A stretch of 64,000 bases of DNA from Cellulomonas hominis (GTDB taxonomy: Bacteria; Actinomycetota; Actinomycetes; Actinomycetales; Cellulomonadaceae). Location of the stretch: contig NZ_JACHDN010000001.1 of the NCBI RefSeq assembly GCF_014201095.1, forward strand, positions 248,001-312,000, read 5' to 3'. This document shows, in pieces, positions 26,173 to 36,777 of this stretch. A program made the position numbers and the translations under genes. The notes below the pieces were generated by a model. It was not told the origin of the DNA. It searched no databases and saw only the letters and a program-made list of their open reading frames with translations. How positions within the stretch are numbered: position 1 is the first letter of the stretch; the number at the start of each line of letters is the position of its first letter.

Positions 26173-27300
26173 TCAGCGCCCGGAGAGCTTGTCGCGCAGC
26201 TTGGCGAACACGCCGGGGCTGGACGCCGACAGGCGCGCCTCGGGGCGCTCCTCGCCGCGCAGGGCCGCGAGGCGGCGCAGCAGCTCGGACTGCTCGTCGT
26301 CCATCGCGGTCGGCACCTGGACGTCGACGTGCACGTGCAGGTCGCCGCGGCCGCCGGCGTGGAGGTGGCCGACGCCGAGGCCCCGCAGCGTGACGACCTG
26401 GGCCGGCTGCGTGCCCGGGCGCAGGTCGACGTCCTTCGGGCCGTCCAGCGTCTCCAGGGTCAGCACGGTGCCGAGCGCGGCGGCCGTCATCGGGACCTGG
26501 AGCGTGCAGTGCAGGTCGTCGCCCTCGCGGACGAACGTGTCGTGCCGGCGCTCCCGGACCTCGAGGTACACGTCGCCCGCCGGGCCGCCGGCCGGGCCGA
26601 CCTCGCCCTGCGCGGTCAGCTTGATGCGGGTGCCGGTGTCCACGCCCGCCGGGACGTCGACCTCGAGCGTCCGGCGCGAGCGCACGCGGCCCTCGCCGGC
26701 GCACTCGGTGCAGGGCTCGGGGATCACCGTGCCGAAGCCGTGGCACGCGGCGCACGGCTGCGAGGTCATCACCTGGCCGAGGAACGACCGGGCGACGCGC
26801 TGCACGCTGCCGCGGCCGCCGCAGACGTCGCAGGTGCGCGGCGACGTGCCGGGGCGGCAGCAGGTGCCGCCGCATGTCGGGCACAGCACGGCCGTCTCGA
26901 CGGGGACCTCCCGGTGCGTGCCGAACGTCGCCTCGGCGAGGTCGATGTCCAGCCGGACGAGCGCGTCCTGGCCGCGCCGCGCCCGAGGGATCGGCCCCCG
27001 CTGCGGCCCGCCGGCCGCCGCGGCGCCGAAGAACGTCTCGAAGATGTCCTGGAAGCCGAAGCCCCCGCCCATCCCGCCGCCGGGGGACGCCGGGTCGGCG
27101 CCCATGTCGTACATCCGGCGCTTCTCCGGGTTCGACAGCACGTCGTACGCGCGGGAGACGTCCTTGAACCGCTCCTCCGACGCGGCGTCCGCCCCGGCCA
27201 CGTCCGGGTGCAGCTCGCGGGCCAGGCGGCGGTAGGCCTTCTTGATCTGCTCGGGCGTCGCCTCGCGCGGCACGCCGAGCACCTCGTAGTAGTCGCTCAC
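26173..27300 (-). CDS. dnaJ: Chaperone DnaJ (type I, with zinc fingers)
   Basis: 375 residues, GTG start. The J-domain is at 3-66 (YYEVLGVPREATPEQIKKAY, HPDV), followed by a G/F region (GGGMGGGFGFQDIFETFFG), four zinc modules (CPTCGGTC, CDVCGGRG, CAACHGFG, CTECAGEG) and the C-terminal substrate domain. The first module lacks the usual CxxCxGxG Gly at its end. As the copy next to hrcA it is the heat-regulated paralogue usually called dnaJ2 in Actinobacteria. It lies 55 bases after hrcA under the CIRCE element. Confidence 0.95.
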   Translation of the reverse strand: MSDYYEVLGVPREATPEQIKKAYRRLARELHPDVAGADAASEERFKDVSRAYDVLSNPEKRRMYDMGADPASPGGGMGGGFGFQDIFETFFGAAAAGGPQRGPIPRARRGQDALVRLDIDLAEATFGTHREVPVETAVLCPTCGGTCCRPGTSPRTCDVCGGRGSVQRVARSFLGQVMTSQPCAACHGFGTVIPEPCTECAGEGRVRSRRTLEVDVPAGVDTGTRIKLTAQGEVGPAGGPAGDVYLEVRERRHDTFVREGDDLHCTLQVPMTAAALGTVLTLETLDGPKDVDLRPGTQPAQVVTLRGLGVGHLHAGGRGDLHVHVDVQVPTAMDDEQSELLRRLAALRGEERPEARLSASSPGVFAKLRDKLSGR

Positions 27301-27355
27301 TCGTCACTTCCTGTGTCGGTCGCGCGCGCCGGCGCGGGTCGGGGACCGGCGGCGC

Positions 27356-28390
27356 TCATCCCGCGAGGATCCGGGAGAGGTACCGCGCGACGGCACGCAC
27401 CGTCGCGATCGTGCCGGGGTAGTCCATGCGGAGCGGGCCCACGGAGCCGATGCGGGCCACGGCCGCGCCCCCGCCGTCGCCCGGGCCGCCGTAGCCGGTG
27501 GTCACGAAGGACGTCTCGACGAGCCCCTCGTGCTGCGTCTCGCGGCCGATCCGGACGGACACGGCGGCCTCGTCCTCGGCCATCTCGGTGAGCAGCCGCA
27601 GCAGCACCACCTGCTCCTCGAGCGCCTCGAGCACCGGGCTGATCGTGTGCGCGAAGTCGTGGCCGCCGCCCCGGACGAGGTTCGCGGTGCCGGCCATCAC
27701 GACGCGCTCCTCGCTCTCGCGGGCCAGCGTGTCCTCGACCACGCCGACCACGGCGCGCACCAGCGGGGCGTCGGCGTCGGCGAACGCGTCGGCCAGGTCC
27801 GCGAGCACGCCGTCCAGCTCGGCGAGCCGCCGGCCCGCCGCCGCGACGTTGAGCCGCGTGCGCAGCCGGGCCACGACGGTGGCGTCCAGCGGGTCCGCGA
27901 GCTCCAGGGTGCGCTGCTCGACCCGGCCGTGGTCGGTGATGATGACCACGAGCAGGTGCCGCTCCCCCACGGGGACGAGCTCCACGTGCCGCACCGCGGT
28001 CCGGCGCAGCGACGGGTACTGCACGACGGCCACCTGGTGCGTGAGCTGCGCGAGCAGCCGGACCGCGCGGTCCACGACGTCGTCCAGGTCGGCGGCGTCC
28101 TCCATGAAGGACTCGATGGCCCGCCGCTCCGGGGCGGACAGCGGCTTCACCGTCGCCAGCCGGTCCACGAACAGCCGGTAGCCCGTGTCGGTCGGCACCC
28201 GCCCGGCCGAGGTGTGCGGCTGCACGATGTAGCCGGCGTCCTCGAGGGCGGCCATGTCGTTCCGGATCGTCGCCGGGGAGACGCCCAGGGAGTGCCGCTC
28301 GACGAGGGCGCGGGAGCCGACCGGCTCGCGGGTCGCGACGTAGTCCTCGACGATCGCCCGCAGCACGTCCAGCCTGCGGTCCTCGCTCAT
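27356..28390 (-). CDS. hrcA: Heat-inducible transcription repressor HrcA
   Basis: 344 residues. HrcA binds CIRCE and represses chaperone genes; GroE-dependent folding controls its activity. The N-terminal winged helix is [60 protein letters not shown]; then the GAF-like and C-terminal domains. The ATG at 28390 is chosen for the GGGAGG five bases upstream; the in-frame alternative would overlap CIRCE. The gene is the first of hrcA-dnaJ-rsmE. Confidence 0.96.
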   Translation of the reverse strand: MSEDRRLDVLRAIVEDYVATREPVGSRALVERHSLGVSPATIRNDMAALEDAGYIVQPHTSAGRVPTDTGYRLFVDRLATVKPLSAPERRAIESFMEDAADLDDVVDRAVRLLAQLTHQVAVVQYPSLRRTAVRHVELVPVGERHLLVVIITDHGRVEQRTLELADPLDATVVARLRTRLNVAAAGRRLAELDGVLADLADAFADADAPLVRAVVGVVEDTLARESEERVVMAGTANLVRGGGHDFAHTISPVLEALEEQVVLLRLLTEMAEDEAAVSVRIGRETQHEGLVETSFVTTGYGGPGDGGGAAVARIGSVGPLRMDYPGTIATVRAVARYLSRILAG

Positions 28391-28434
28391 CGCCACCTCC
28401 CGACACCTCGCGCGCCCCACCGGGGCCAGCGCTG

Positions 28435-28461
28435 GTAGCACTCCCCCGGTCCGAGTGCCAA
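28435..28461. promoter_or_regulatory. CIRCE operator of the hrcA operon
   Basis: Plus strand GTAGCACTC (28435-28443), nine bases, then GAGTGCCAA (28453-28461). This matches the CIRCE consensus TTAGCACTC-N9-GAGTGCTAA at 15 of 18 positions (the plus-strand arms carry three changes: the first, and T to C in the second arm). It lies 45 bases upstream of hrcA and starts 3 bases from the stop of the preceding efflux gene. Confidence 0.92.
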
Positions 28462-28463
28462 TT

Positions 28464-29978
28464 CTACTCGGCTCCGCGAGCGGTCGTCGTGACGGGCTCG
28501 CGGGCCGCGTCCCGGCGGCGGGCGACGAGGTCCGCGACGCCGATCACCAGCGCCACCGCCACCAGCACCACGGTGATGAGCAGCGCGCGGCCGGCCGCCT
28601 GGTTCCCGGCCAGCCCGGACGCCAGCGCCGCGTAGTACGTCGACAGCGCGACCGCCACGCCGAGCGCCGAGCCGATGCGCTGCCCGACCTGGAGCATGCT
28701 GCCCGCCACACCCGCGCGGTCGAGCGGCACGTGCGCGAGCGTGAGCGTCTGGTTCGGTGCGATCACCAGGCCGCTGCCGGCACCGGCCACCATCTGCGTC
28801 GCGGCGACGACGAACCCGACCGCGGGCGGGTCGACCAGCCGGATCGCGAGGTCGGTGCCCAGCAGGCCGAGCAGCACCAGCACCAGGCCGACGACGACGA
28901 GCGCCCGGCCCCGGGTCGCGACCAGGCGGCCGGACTGCTGCGCGGCGACCGCCGACGCCACCGCGAACGGCATGCCGACGAGCCCCGCCTGCAGCGGCGT
29001 GAACCCGGCGTCCTGCTGCAGGTACAGCGTGGTGACGAGGAACACGGCGGTGAACCCCGCGAAGTACGCCATGCCGAGCAGGGCGCCGTTGCGGAACGAG
29101 GGCTCGCCCAGCACCCGCGGGTCGAGCACCGCCGCGCCCGTGCGCCGCTGGTACCCCCGCTCCCACACCACCGTCACGACCGCGAGCGCGGCGGCCGCCG
29201 CGAGCCACCACCAGCGCGCCGGGTCGTCGCCGCCCGACCCCGACGTCACCACGAACGGGACCATCACGGCCGTCGTGGTCAGCGCGACCAGCGCCAGCCC
29301 CGGGACGTCGAGCCGCGGCCGGCCGCCCGGGCCCGCCACGCCCGCCGGGACGCCGACCCGGCCCCGCGGCAGGAACCGCACGGCGAGCGGCAGCACCACG
29401 GCGATCACGGGGACGTTGACGAAGAACACCCAGCGCCAGCCGTCCTCCGGGCCCGCCGCCTGGATGATGAGCCCGCCGAGCAGCGGCCCGATCGCGGTCG
29501 ACACCCCGATGGTCGCGCCGAAGAACCCGAACGCGCGCCCGCGCTCGTACCCGCGGAACAGCTGCTGGATCGTCCCCACGACCTGCGGGTTCAGCAGGCC
29601 CGCGCTGACGCCCTGCAGCAGCCGCATCCCCGCCAGCACCTCGTCGGACGGCGCCAGGCCGGCGCCCAGGCTGGTCAGGGCGAACCCGGACAGCCCGACG
29701 AGGAACAGCGCCCGCCGGCCGCGCGCGTCGCCGAGGCGCCCCGCCGGGACCAGCACCAGGCCGAACGCGAGCGTGTACCCGGCGACCACGAGCTGGAGCT
29801 GGCTGGCCCCCGCGTCCAGGCTGCGCTCGATCGACGGCAGCGCCACGTTGACGATCGAGACGTCGAGCATCGTGATGAACCCGATCGCCAGGCAGACGGC
29901 GAGTGCGCGCCACCGGTCCGGGTCGGGGGCGTCCGGGTCCGAGGCGTCCGGGGCGGGGGCCTGCTGCGGCGACGTCAC
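28464..29978 (-). CDS. Major facilitator drug transporter, DHA2 (14-helix) type
   Basis: 504 residues. The first helix carries the DHA2 motif [17 protein letters not shown], followed by the loop [16 protein letters not shown] (motif A) and the motif C-like [19 protein letters not shown]. About 14 hydrophobic spans fit EmrB/QacA-type proton-drug antiporters. Substrate cannot be read from sequence. The stop is three bases from CIRCE, so its transcript must end inside or beside the hrcA control region. It is divergent from DUF3097. Confidence 0.9.
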   Translation of the reverse strand: MTSPQQAPAPDASDPDAPDPDRWRALAVCLAIGFITMLDVSIVNVALPSIERSLDAGASQLQLVVAGYTLAFGLVLVPAGRLGDARGRRALFLVGLSGFALTSLGAGLAPSDEVLAGMRLLQGVSAGLLNPQVVGTIQQLFRGYERGRAFGFFGATIGVSTAIGPLLGGLIIQAAGPEDGWRWVFFVNVPVIAVVLPLAVRFLPRGRVGVPAGVAGPGGRPRLDVPGLALVALTTTAVMVPFVVTSGSGGDDPARWWWLAAAAALAVVTVVWERGYQRRTGAAVLDPRVLGEPSFRNGALLGMAYFAGFTAVFLVTTLYLQQDAGFTPLQAGLVGMPFAVASAVAAQQSGRLVATRGRALVVVGLVLVLLGLLGTDLAIRLVDPPAVGFVVAATQMVAGAGSGLVIAPNQTLTLAHVPLDRAGVAGSMLQVGQRIGSALGVAVALSTYYAALASGLAGNQAAGRALLITVVLVAVALVIGVADLVARRRDAAREPVTTTARGAE

Positions 29979-30014
29979 CGTCGTGTCGTATCACGGCCGC
30001 GCCGGGTCGGCACC

Positions 30015-30020
30015 TAGGCT
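30015..30020 (+). promoter_or_regulatory. -10-like hexamer before DUF3097 gene
   Basis: TAGGCT ends seven bases before the GTG at 30028, with no Shine-Dalgarno sequence between. It fits the leaderless spacing seen at other starts in this window and supports the chosen start. Confidence 0.45.
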
Positions 30021-30027
30021 GCCGCGG

Positions 30028-30877
30028 GTGACCGACCGCTACGGACCCGACGTGCTGTCCGGCTCCTCCCCGAGCAGCCACCGCCGCCCCACCTCCGTCC
30101 CCACCCCGGCCGAGCCGGGGCTGGTGGTGGAGGAGGTCACGACGGGCTGGGTCGGCGCCGTCGTCCGGGTGGAGAAGTCCGGCGGTGAGCACGTCGTGGT
30201 CCTGGAGGACCGGCGCGGGAAGACGCGGACGTTCCGGCTCGGGCCGGGGTTCTGGGTCGACGGCAGGCCGGTCGAGCTCGTCCCGCCGCGCCCCGCCGCG
30301 CCGACCGGGCCGCGGCGCACCGCGTCGGGGTCGCTGGCGGCGCCGGACCAGCGCGCGCGGGTCGCGATCGGCAGCCGGATCTGGGTCGAGGGCAAGCACG
30401 ACGCCGAGCTCGTCGAGAAGGTGTGGGGCGACGACCTGCGCGCGGAGGGCGTCGTCGTCGAGCTGCTGGACGGCGTGGACAACCTCGTCGACGCGCTGCG
30501 CGAGTTCGGCCCCGGGCCGGGGCGGCGCGTCGGGGTGCTGGTCGACCACCTGGTCGCCGGGTCCAAGGAGCGCCGGATCGCCGACGAGGCCGTGCGGGCC
30601 GCCCCGGCCGGCACGGTGCTGGTGCTCGGGCACCCCTACGTCGACGTGTGGCAGGCCGTGCGCCCCGAGCGGATCGGGCTGACCGCGTGGCCGACGATCG
30701 AGCGCGGCACCGAGTGGAAGCGCGGCATCCTGCGCGAGCTGGGCTGGCCCGCCGACGAGCAGGCCGACGTCGCGCGCCTGGCAGCGCATCCTGCGCAGCG
30801 TGCGGACGTACGCCGACCTGGAGCCGTCGTTGCTCGGGCGGGTCGAGGAGCTCATCGACTTCGTCACCGCGCCCTGA
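30028..30877 (+). pseudogene. DUF3097 gene interrupted by a frameshift near its 3' end
   Basis: Starting at GTG 30028, the product (VTDRYGPDVLSG..., IGSRIWVEGKHDAELVEKVW, VLVDHLVAGSKERRI, HPYVDVWQAVRP) follows the DUF3097 family to about residue 250 (DEQADVAR, 30750-30775). The frame then turns into Arg-rich nonsense that would run past the neighbouring gene's stop. Shifting one base at 30771-30778 restores AWQRILRSVRTYADLEPSLL and GRVEELIDFVTAP before TGA at 30877, the C-terminus I expect for this family. The simplest event is loss of one GC pair from a short GCGCGC run. It may be a real mutation or an assembly error. Function of DUF3097 is unknown. Confidence 0.75.
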
Positions 30878-30886
30878 GACGACGAC

Positions 30887-30917
30887 GGCGCCGCCCCCGG
30901 TGGACGGGGACGGCGCC
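30887..30917. terminator. Probable hairpin terminator between converging genes
   Basis: GGCGCCGCCCC (30887-30897) pairs with GGGG plus CGGCGCC (30906-30917) with one bulged A and an 8-base loop. It lies between the DUF3097 stop and the end of the minus-strand membrane protein gene. Confidence 0.5.
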
Positions 30918-30929
30918 GAGGGCGCGGGG

Positions 30930-31985
30930 TCAGGCCGCGACCGGCTCGTTCTGCAGGCGGCGGTAGATGTACGTCGTCGCCAGCAGGCCCAGCGGGTACG
31001 TGACGAGCTGGCCGATGCCGCAGACCGCGGCGCCCACCAGGTTCGCCGCGTAGACCGCGAGGAACAGCAGCACCACGGTGCCGAGGTTGCGGTTCACCAG
31101 CGTGAAGCTGGCCTTCAGCGCGTCGACCGCGCCCAGGCCCTTGTCCAGCACGAAGAACAGCGTGAACTGGGCGAAGAACGCGAACACCAGGCCCGGGAGC
31201 ACGAACAGCAGCGTGCCGACCGCGGTGCCGGCACCGACCAGCAGCACCGCCACGACCACGGCGCCGAGGTTCTCGAACCGGAAGAAGCTCGCGAACTCCA
31301 GGCGCCGGCCGTTCGCCACGTCCAGGGAGGCACGCGTGACGCCCGCCTGCATGAACGCCGTGAGCAGCACGTAGATCGCCAGCACGACGAGCGTGCCGAA
31401 CCCGAGCACGAACCCGCCGCCCGGGCGGAGGTTGCCGTACGCGTCGGTGCTGGCCGCCGCGCCGCCCGCGAAGAGCGAGAACGCGATGATCGACACGACG
31501 AAGATGACCGCGAGGTACGCGAGCACCGCCAGGACGATCGGGCCGACGTTCTGGGTGAACTTGGTCCAGCCCCAGTTGAACGCCTCGCCGACGCCCGCGG
31601 GGGCCGGGGCGCCGTAGCCCGCGGGCTGGCCGTAGGGCTGCTGCTGCGCGTAGGGCTGCTGCGGGGCGCCGTACGGCTGCTGGCCGTACGGGTCCTGCGG
31701 CTGGCCGTAGCCGGCACCCGAGGGCGGCGGCGGGTACCCGCCGGCGGGCGGGCCGTATCCGGGCGCCGGGGGCGGCGGGTACGCCCCGCCCGGGGCGGTC
31801 TCCGGCGCGGGCGGCACGGGCGGCGCTGCGGGGGGCTCGGCCGGCGGGACCGGCGGCGCGGCGGGCGGGGACTGCGGCTCGGGGGCCGGCGTGCCCGGCT
31901 GCTCCGGGGTGCTCGGCGGGGGCGGCGGCGCGGGCGTCGACGGGTCGTCGTCGCGCGGCGGGTTCGTGCCGGGGTTCTCGCGCAT
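30930..31985 (-). CDS. Membrane protein with Pro/Gly/Gln-rich N-terminus
   Basis: 351 residues. The first ~135 residues are low complexity (Pro, Ala, then repeats of YGQ/PYGQ type), probably disordered and cytoplasmic. The rest has about six hydrophobic spans, beginning EAFNWGWTKFTQNVGPIVLA, with LGAVDALKASFTLVNRNLGT between later spans. This resembles DUF975/YciC-like or glycerophosphoryl-phosphodiesterase membrane-domain proteins. Function unknown. Similar Pro-rich plus membrane-domain proteins are common in Actinobacteria. It is divergent from the DUF4870 gene. Confidence 0.8.
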   Translation of the reverse strand: MRENPGTNPPRDDDPSTPAPPPPPSTPEQPGTPAPEPQSPPAAPPVPPAEPPAAPPVPPAPETAPGGAYPPPPAPGYGPPAGGYPPPPSGAGYGQPQDPYGQQPYGAPQQPYAQQQPYGQPAGYGAPAPAGVGEAFNWGWTKFTQNVGPIVLAVLAYLAVIFVVSIIAFSLFAGGAAASTDAYGNLRPGGGFVLGFGTLVVLAIYVLLTAFMQAGVTRASLDVANGRRLEFASFFRFENLGAVVVAVLLVGAGTAVGTLLFVLPGLVFAFFAQFTLFFVLDKGLGAVDALKASFTLVNRNLGTVVLLFLAVYAANLVGAAVCGIGQLVTYPLGLLATTYIYRRLQNEPVAA

Positions 31986-32187
31986 CAGAGTCCTCCTGGT
32001 CCGGACGTCGCTCGTCCGTCGCGTCAGCGAACCGAAGCCGCAGGTCGCGTGTCAAGGAACCCGCCGGGCGTGCCACGATCCGGACGAACCGGACACCCCT
32101 GTCCGCGGACCCCGCCCGCCGGCCTCCCCGGGCCCTCGGCTGGGTACGCTCGGGACGGCCGCACCGCCGTCGACCCGGGAGCACGTC

Positions 32188-32559
32188 GTGACCTACCCCC
32201 CGCCCCACCCCGCCTACGGGCCGCCGCCGCTGCGCCCCGACGAGGAGCGCACCTGGGCGGTGCTCGCGCACCTCGGCGGGCTGTTCTTCAGCTTCGTCGC
32301 GCCGCTCGTCGTCTGGCTGGTGTTCCGGGGCCGCGGTCCCTACCTGGAGGACCAGGCCAAGGAGGCGCTGAACTTCCAGATCACGGTGGTCATCGCCTAC
32401 GTGGCGGCCGGGATCCTCGCCCTCGTCACGTTCGGCATCGGCTCGCCCGTCCTGGCCGTGGTCGGCGTCTGCCAGCTGGTGTTCCAGATCCTCGCGGCCG
32501 TCGCCGCGGGCCGGTACGAGTGGTACCGCTACCCGGTGACCATCCGCTTCGTCAGCTGA
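32188..32559 (+). CDS. DUF4870 small membrane protein
   Basis: 123 residues from GTG 32188, with GGGAG upstream. A short Pro/Tyr tail precedes ERTWAVLAHLGGLFFSFVAP, WLVFRGRGPYLEDQAKEALN and FQITVVIAYVAAGILALV, matching DUF4870 (about three helices, Tic20-like fold). Function not known. It converges on hemW with three bases between the stops. Confidence 0.88.
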   Translation: MTYPPPHPAYGPPPLRPDEERTWAVLAHLGGLFFSFVAPLVVWLVFRGRGPYLEDQAKEALNFQITVVIAYVAAGILALVTFGIGSPVLAVVGVCQLVFQILAAVAAGRYEWYRYPVTIRFVS

Positions 32560-32562
32560 TCG

Positions 32563-33807
32563 TCAGTCCGCGAGGGTCCGCACGACGGCGTCCGCGAGCA
32601 GCCGCCCCCGCCGGGTGAGCAGGACGCGGGCGCCCGGGACGTCCCCCCGGCCGAGCGCGGCGCGGCCGTCGACCAGCCCGTCCGCGACGAGCGAGCCCAC
32701 CGCGGACCGCGCGCGGGCGCTGAGCGAGTCGAGCGGCAGCCCCTCGCTGAGCCGCACGCCGAGCATGACCCGCTCCAGCTGCGCCGACTCGTGCTCGATC
32801 GTCTCGCGCCCCGCGGCCGGGCTGACGCCCTCGGCGAGCCGGGCGGCGTAGGCGCGCGGATGCTTGACGTTCCACCAGCGGACGCCGCCCACGTGGCTGT
32901 GGGCCCCGGGGCCGACCCCCCACCAGTCGTCGTTCCGCCAGTAGGCGAGGTTGTGCCGGCAGGCGTCCGCGGGGGTGCGCGCCCAGTTGCTGACCTCGTA
33001 CCAGTGCAGCCCGGCCTCGGTGAGCAGGTCGTCGGCGAGCTCGTACTTGGCCGCCTGGTCGTCCTCCTCGGGCAGCGCCAGCTCGCCTCGGCGCACCTGC
33101 ACCGCCATCCGGGTGCCGGGCTCGACCACCAGCGCGTACGCCGACACGTGGTCCACGCCGGTCGCGAGCGCGGCCTCGAGGGACGCCCGCCAGTCGTCCA
33201 GGGACTCCCCCGGCGTGCCGTAGATGAGGTCCAGCGACACCACGAGCCCCGCGTCCCGGGCCCAGCGCACCACGTCGGGGATCCGGCGCGGGTCGTGCGT
33301 GCGGTCCAGCGTCGCGAGCACGTGCGGGACGGCGGACTGCATGCCGAACGACACCCGGGTGAACCCGCCGCGCGCGAGGGCCGCCAGCGACTCCGGCGTC
33401 ACCGAGTCGGGGTTCGCCTCGGTCGTGACCTCCGCGCCGTCCGCGAGACCCCACGCGTCGCGGACGCCGTCGAGCATCCTTACCAGGTCGCCGGGCGGCA
33501 GCACCGTCGGCGTGCCGCCGCCGACGAACACGGTCGACACGGGACGCCCCGGCAGCCCGGCGTCGCGCAGCACCCGGGCGCCGAGCGCGACCTCCGCCAG
33601 CGCGGTGTCCGCGTACGCCACCTGGGAGGCGCCGCCGCCGAGCTCGGTCGCGGTGTACGTGTTGAAGTCGCAGTACCCGCAGCGCACCGTGCAGAACGGG
33701 ACGTGCAGGTACACGCCGAAGGCGCGGTCACCCGCGCCGTCGCGCACCGAGCCCGGGAGGGCGCCGTCCGCGGGTGCGGCGTCGCCGTCCGGGAGGGCGG
33801 GGCTCAC
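32563..33807 (-). CDS. hemW: Radical SAM protein HemW (heme chaperone)
   Basis: 414 residues, GTG start overlapping the lepA stop (GTGA). The radical-SAM 4Fe-4S motif is [15 protein letters not shown] (CxxxCxxC). Next come [53 protein letters not shown], and [20 protein letters not shown], all characteristic of HemW rather than coproporphyrinogen dehydrogenase HemN. lepA-hemW is a conserved order, and hrcA follows further along on the same strand. Confidence 0.95.
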   Translation of the reverse strand: MSPALPDGDAAPADGALPGSVRDGAGDRAFGVYLHVPFCTVRCGYCDFNTYTATELGGGASQVAYADTALAEVALGARVLRDAGLPGRPVSTVFVGGGTPTVLPPGDLVRMLDGVRDAWGLADGAEVTTEANPDSVTPESLAALARGGFTRVSFGMQSAVPHVLATLDRTHDPRRIPDVVRWARDAGLVVSLDLIYGTPGESLDDWRASLEAALATGVDHVSAYALVVEPGTRMAVQVRRGELALPEEDDQAAKYELADDLLTEAGLHWYEVSNWARTPADACRHNLAYWRNDDWWGVGPGAHSHVGGVRWWNVKHPRAYAARLAEGVSPAAGRETIEHESAQLERVMLGVRLSEGLPLDSLSARARSAVGSLVADGLVDGRAALGRGDVPGARVLLTRRGRLLADAVVRTLAD

Positions 33808-35684
33808 TTCTTCTTCGCGTCCTTGGCGTCCTTGCCGCCGCCCGCGTCGGACGACAGCGCGGCGATGAAGGCCTCCTGCGGCACGTCGACCCGGCCGATG
33901 GTCTTCATGCGCTTCTTGCCCTCCTTCTGCTTCTCCAGCAGCTTGCGCTTGCGGGTGATGTCGCCGCCGTAGCACTTGGCGAGGACGTCCTTGCGGATCG
34001 CGCGGATGGTCTCGCGGGCGATCACGCGGGAGCCGACGGCGGCCTGGATCGGCACCTCGAACTGCTGGCGCGGGATGAGGTCCTTGAGCTTGGACGCCAT
34101 CATCACGCCGTACGCGTACGCCTTGTCCTTGTGCACGATCGAGCTGAACGCGTCGACCTGCTCGCCCTGGAGCAGGATGTCGACCTTCACCAGGTCGGCC
34201 ACCTGCTCGCCCAGGGGCTCGTAGTCGAGGCTCGCGTAGCCGCGGGTGCGCGACTTCAGCTGGTCGAAGAAGTCGAACACGATCTCGGCGAGCGGCAGCG
34301 TGTACCGCATCTCGACGCGGTCCTCGGACAGGTAGTCCATGCCCTGCAGGTCGCCGCGCTTCGCCTGGCAGAGCTCCATGATCGCGCCGATGAACTCGCT
34401 CGGGGCGAGGATCGTCGACTTCACGACCGGCTCCCGCACCTCGCGGATCTTGCCGCCGGGGAACTCGCTCGGGTTGGTGACCGTGACGACCGTGCGGTCC
34501 TCCATCGTCACCTCGTAGACCACGTTCGGGGCGGTCGAGATGAGGTCGAGGCCGAACTCGCGCTCCAGCCGCTCCCGGATGATCTCGAGGTGCAGCAGGC
34601 CGAGGAACCCGACGCGGAACCCGAAGCCGAGGGCCACCGAGGTCTCCGGCTCGTAGTTCAGGGCGGCGTCGTTGAGCTTGAGCTTGTCGAGCGCGTCGCG
34701 CAGCGCCGGGTAGTCCGAGCCGTCGATCGGGTACAGGCCGGAGAACACCATCGGCTTCGGGTCGGAGTACCCGCCGAGGGCCTCGTCCGCGGGCTTGCCG
34801 GCGTTCGTGACGGTGTCGCCGACCTTCGACTGGCGCACGTCCTTCACGCCGGTGATGAGGTAGCCGACCTCGCCGACGCCGAGGCCCTTCGTCGGCACGG
34901 GCTCCGGGGAGATGACCCCGATCTCCAGCAGCTCGTGCGTCGCGCGGGTCGACATCATCGCGATCCGCTCGCGCGGGTTGAGCTTGCCGTCCTTGACCCG
35001 CACGTAGGTCACGACGCCGCGGTAGGTGTCGTAGACCGAGTCGAAGATCATGGCGCGCGCCGGGGCGTCCGGGTCGCCCGTGGGCGGCGGGATCAGCTCG
35101 ACGATGCGGTCCAGCAGCGCCTCGACGCCCTCGCCCGTCTTCCCCGACACCTTGAGGCAGTCCGCGGGGTCGCCGCCGATCAGGCCCGCGAGCTCCTCGG
35201 CGTACTTCTCCGGCTGCGCGGCGGGCAGGTCGATCTTGTTGAGGACCGGGATGATCTGCAGGTCGTTCTCGAGCGCCAGGTACAGGTTGGCCAGCGTCTG
35301 GGCCTCGATGCCCTGCGCCGCGTCCACCAGCAGCACCGCGCCCTCGCACGCGGCGAGCGACCGGGACACCTCGTACGTGAAGTCGACGTGCCCGGGGGTG
35401 TCGATCATGTTCAGCGCGTACGGTGTGTCGCCCAGCTGCCAGGGCATCCGGACGGCCTGCGACTTGATGGTGATCCCGCGCTCGCGCTCGATGTCCATCC
35501 GGTCGAGGTACTGGGCGCGCATGGCGCGCGCCTCGACCACGCCGGTGAGCTGGAGCATCCGGTCGGCGAGCGTCGACTTGCCGTGGTCGATGTGCGCGAT
35601 GATGCAGAAGTTGCGCAGCAGCTCGGGCGGGGTCGCCGCGGGGTTGATGCGCCGGGTCAGGTCGGCGCTCGGGATCGGGGACAC
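33804..35684 (-). CDS. lepA: Elongation factor 4 (back-translocating GTPase)
   Basis: 626 residues, GTG start. G1 is [16 protein letters not shown]3 [16 protein letters not shown], and G4 [11 protein letters not shown]; the unique C-terminal domain includes [24 protein letters not shown] sequence and ends in [17 protein letters not shown] with a Lys-rich tail. EF4 acts on ribosomes during elongation stress. Overlap with hemW indicates coupling. Confidence 0.97.
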   Translation of the reverse strand: MSPIPSADLTRRINPAATPPELLRNFCIIAHIDHGKSTLADRMLQLTGVVEARAMRAQYLDRMDIERERGITIKSQAVRMPWQLGDTPYALNMIDTPGHVDFTYEVSRSLAACEGAVLLVDAAQGIEAQTLANLYLALENDLQIIPVLNKIDLPAAQPEKYAEELAGLIGGDPADCLKVSGKTGEGVEALLDRIVELIPPPTGDPDAPARAMIFDSVYDTYRGVVTYVRVKDGKLNPRERIAMMSTRATHELLEIGVISPEPVPTKGLGVGEVGYLITGVKDVRQSKVGDTVTNAGKPADEALGGYSDPKPMVFSGLYPIDGSDYPALRDALDKLKLNDAALNYEPETSVALGFGFRVGFLGLLHLEIIRERLEREFGLDLISTAPNVVYEVTMEDRTVVTVTNPSEFPGGKIREVREPVVKSTILAPSEFIGAIMELCQAKRGDLQGMDYLSEDRVEMRYTLPLAEIVFDFFDQLKSRTRGYASLDYEPLGEQVADLVKVDILLQGEQVDAFSSIVHKDKAYAYGVMMASKLKDLIPRQQFEVPIQAAVGSRVIARETIRAIRKDVLAKCYGGDITRKRKLLEKQKEGKKRMKTIGRVDVPQEAFIAALSSDAGGGKDAKDAKKK

Positions 35685-35778
35685 GTGCTCCCTCGGTTTC
35701 GCAGGGTCTCGTCTGACCCCATGGTCCCATGCCCGCGACGGAAGCCCGAGCCGGCCGGCGCGGGCCTGGGGACGCGCG

Positions 35779-36606
35779 TCAGCGGGTGGCGGTCAGGGAG
35801 AACGCGAGCGGCAGCCGGTCGGCGCCCTCGGGGAGCACCCAGCTCGCGCCCTCGCGGACCATCTGCGGCAGCGCCCGCCACGGCAGGGACCGGTGCTCCG
35901 CCAGGGAGGTGAGCCGCAGCCCGGCGTCGAGCAGCGCCTGGACGATCTCGCCGAGGTCGTGCTGCCACTCGTAGCTGTCGGCGCTGTCCTCGGGGACCTC
36001 GGTGCCGGCGTACGTGGTGGTGTGCGCGTAGTGCCGTGGCGTCCCGCTGCCGAAGTAGGGGTCGGCGAGCACGAGCAGCCCGTCGGTCCGCTCCGCGTCC
36101 ACGGCCTGCAGCGCCGGGTGCGCGTCCCGGACGTAGAAGGTCCCGCCCGGCCGGAGCAGCCCCGCGACCACCCGCGCCCACCGCGTGAGGTCCGGCAGCC
36201 AGCACAGCGCGCCGATGCCCGTGTACACGACGTCGAACGGCCCCGGGCAGGCGTCGAGGGCGTGGTCGACGTCGCTGTCCACGAACGTGGCCGCCAGCCC
36301 CGCGCGCGACGCGATCTCCCGGCCCGCCGCCGTGGCCGCCGGGGAGAAGTCCACCCCCGTGACCCGCGCGCCGAGCCGCGCCCAGGACAGGGTGTCCAGC
36401 CCGATGTGGCACTGCAGGTGCACGAGGTCCAGCCCCGCGGGCGACCCGCCCGGCAGGTGCGGCGCCAGGAGCGGGAGGTCCTCCCGCACCACGGAGGACA
36501 CGCGCCCGGGGTCGGCCACGAAGTCGTCCACCCCGTACGCGACGAGGTGACCGGGGACGGCGGCGTCCCAGTTGCGCTGGTTCACGGCGAGGGCGGCGTC
36601 GGTCAC
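35779..36606 (-). CDS. Class I SAM-dependent methyltransferase
   Basis: 275 residues, GTG start. Motif I is the SAM-binding [20 protein letters not shown], with [16 protein letters not shown] as the adenosine-binding segment and [15 protein letters not shown] as motif [21 protein letters not shown] is post-motif IV. Substrate unknown. The start lies seven bases after a TAGCGT hexamer (36614-36619, minus strand), consistent with a leaderless transcript. It stands alone between lepA and the PemK gene. Confidence 0.88.
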   Translation of the reverse strand: MTDAALAVNQRNWDAAVPGHLVAYGVDDFVADPGRVSSVVREDLPLLAPHLPGGSPAGLDLVHLQCHIGLDTLSWARLGARVTGVDFSPAATAAGREIASRAGLAATFVDSDVDHALDACPGPFDVVYTGIGALCWLPDLTRWARVVAGLLRPGGTFYVRDAHPALQAVDAERTDGLLVLADPYFGSGTPRHYAHTTTYAGTEVPEDSADSYEWQHDLGEIVQALLDAGLRLTSLAEHRSLPWRALPQMVREGASWVLPEGADRLPLAFSLTATR

Positions 36607-36613
36607 CCGCGCG

Positions 36614-36619
36614 ACGCTA
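36614..36619 (-). promoter_or_regulatory. -10-like hexamer before methyltransferase gene
   Basis: TAGCGT on the minus strand ends seven bases before the GTG start at 36606. No Shine-Dalgarno sequence intervenes. Confidence 0.45.
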
Positions 36620-36765
36620 GCGCCGCGTGCGCGCCCGGCACGAGGACTTTCGGGGGTGCGGACCGCGCGGCCCGGGCCCGCGGGCCGCGTCCTGCCGCCG
36701 AGGGTCCACGAAGCCGGGCGGCTCGCCCGGAGCGCCCCGCCGGTCGTGGACGCCCGGCGTCGCGG

Positions 36766-36771
36766 TAGCGT
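36766..36771 (+). promoter_or_regulatory. -10-like hexamer before PemK/MazF-like gene
   Basis: TAGCGT ends six bases before the ATG at 36778, consistent with leaderless transcription. Just upstream, GTCCACGA (36704-36711) is inverted at 36744-36751, a possible operator or hairpin. Confidence 0.45.
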
Positions 36772-36777
36772 GCCCGC

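Noticed and set aside
21561..26393. A 1610-codon open frame antisense to the glycosyltransferase and hppA
   Set aside because: Composition is Arg/Gly/His/Glu rich without family similarity and it runs antisense through clear genes; at this GC content stop codons are rare in such frames.
28387..32271. A long minus-strand frame covering the efflux, DUF3097 and membrane protein region
   Set aside because: Only a part of it matches real coding sequence in neighbouring frames; the translated text is low-complexity Arg/Ala/Gly/Pro.
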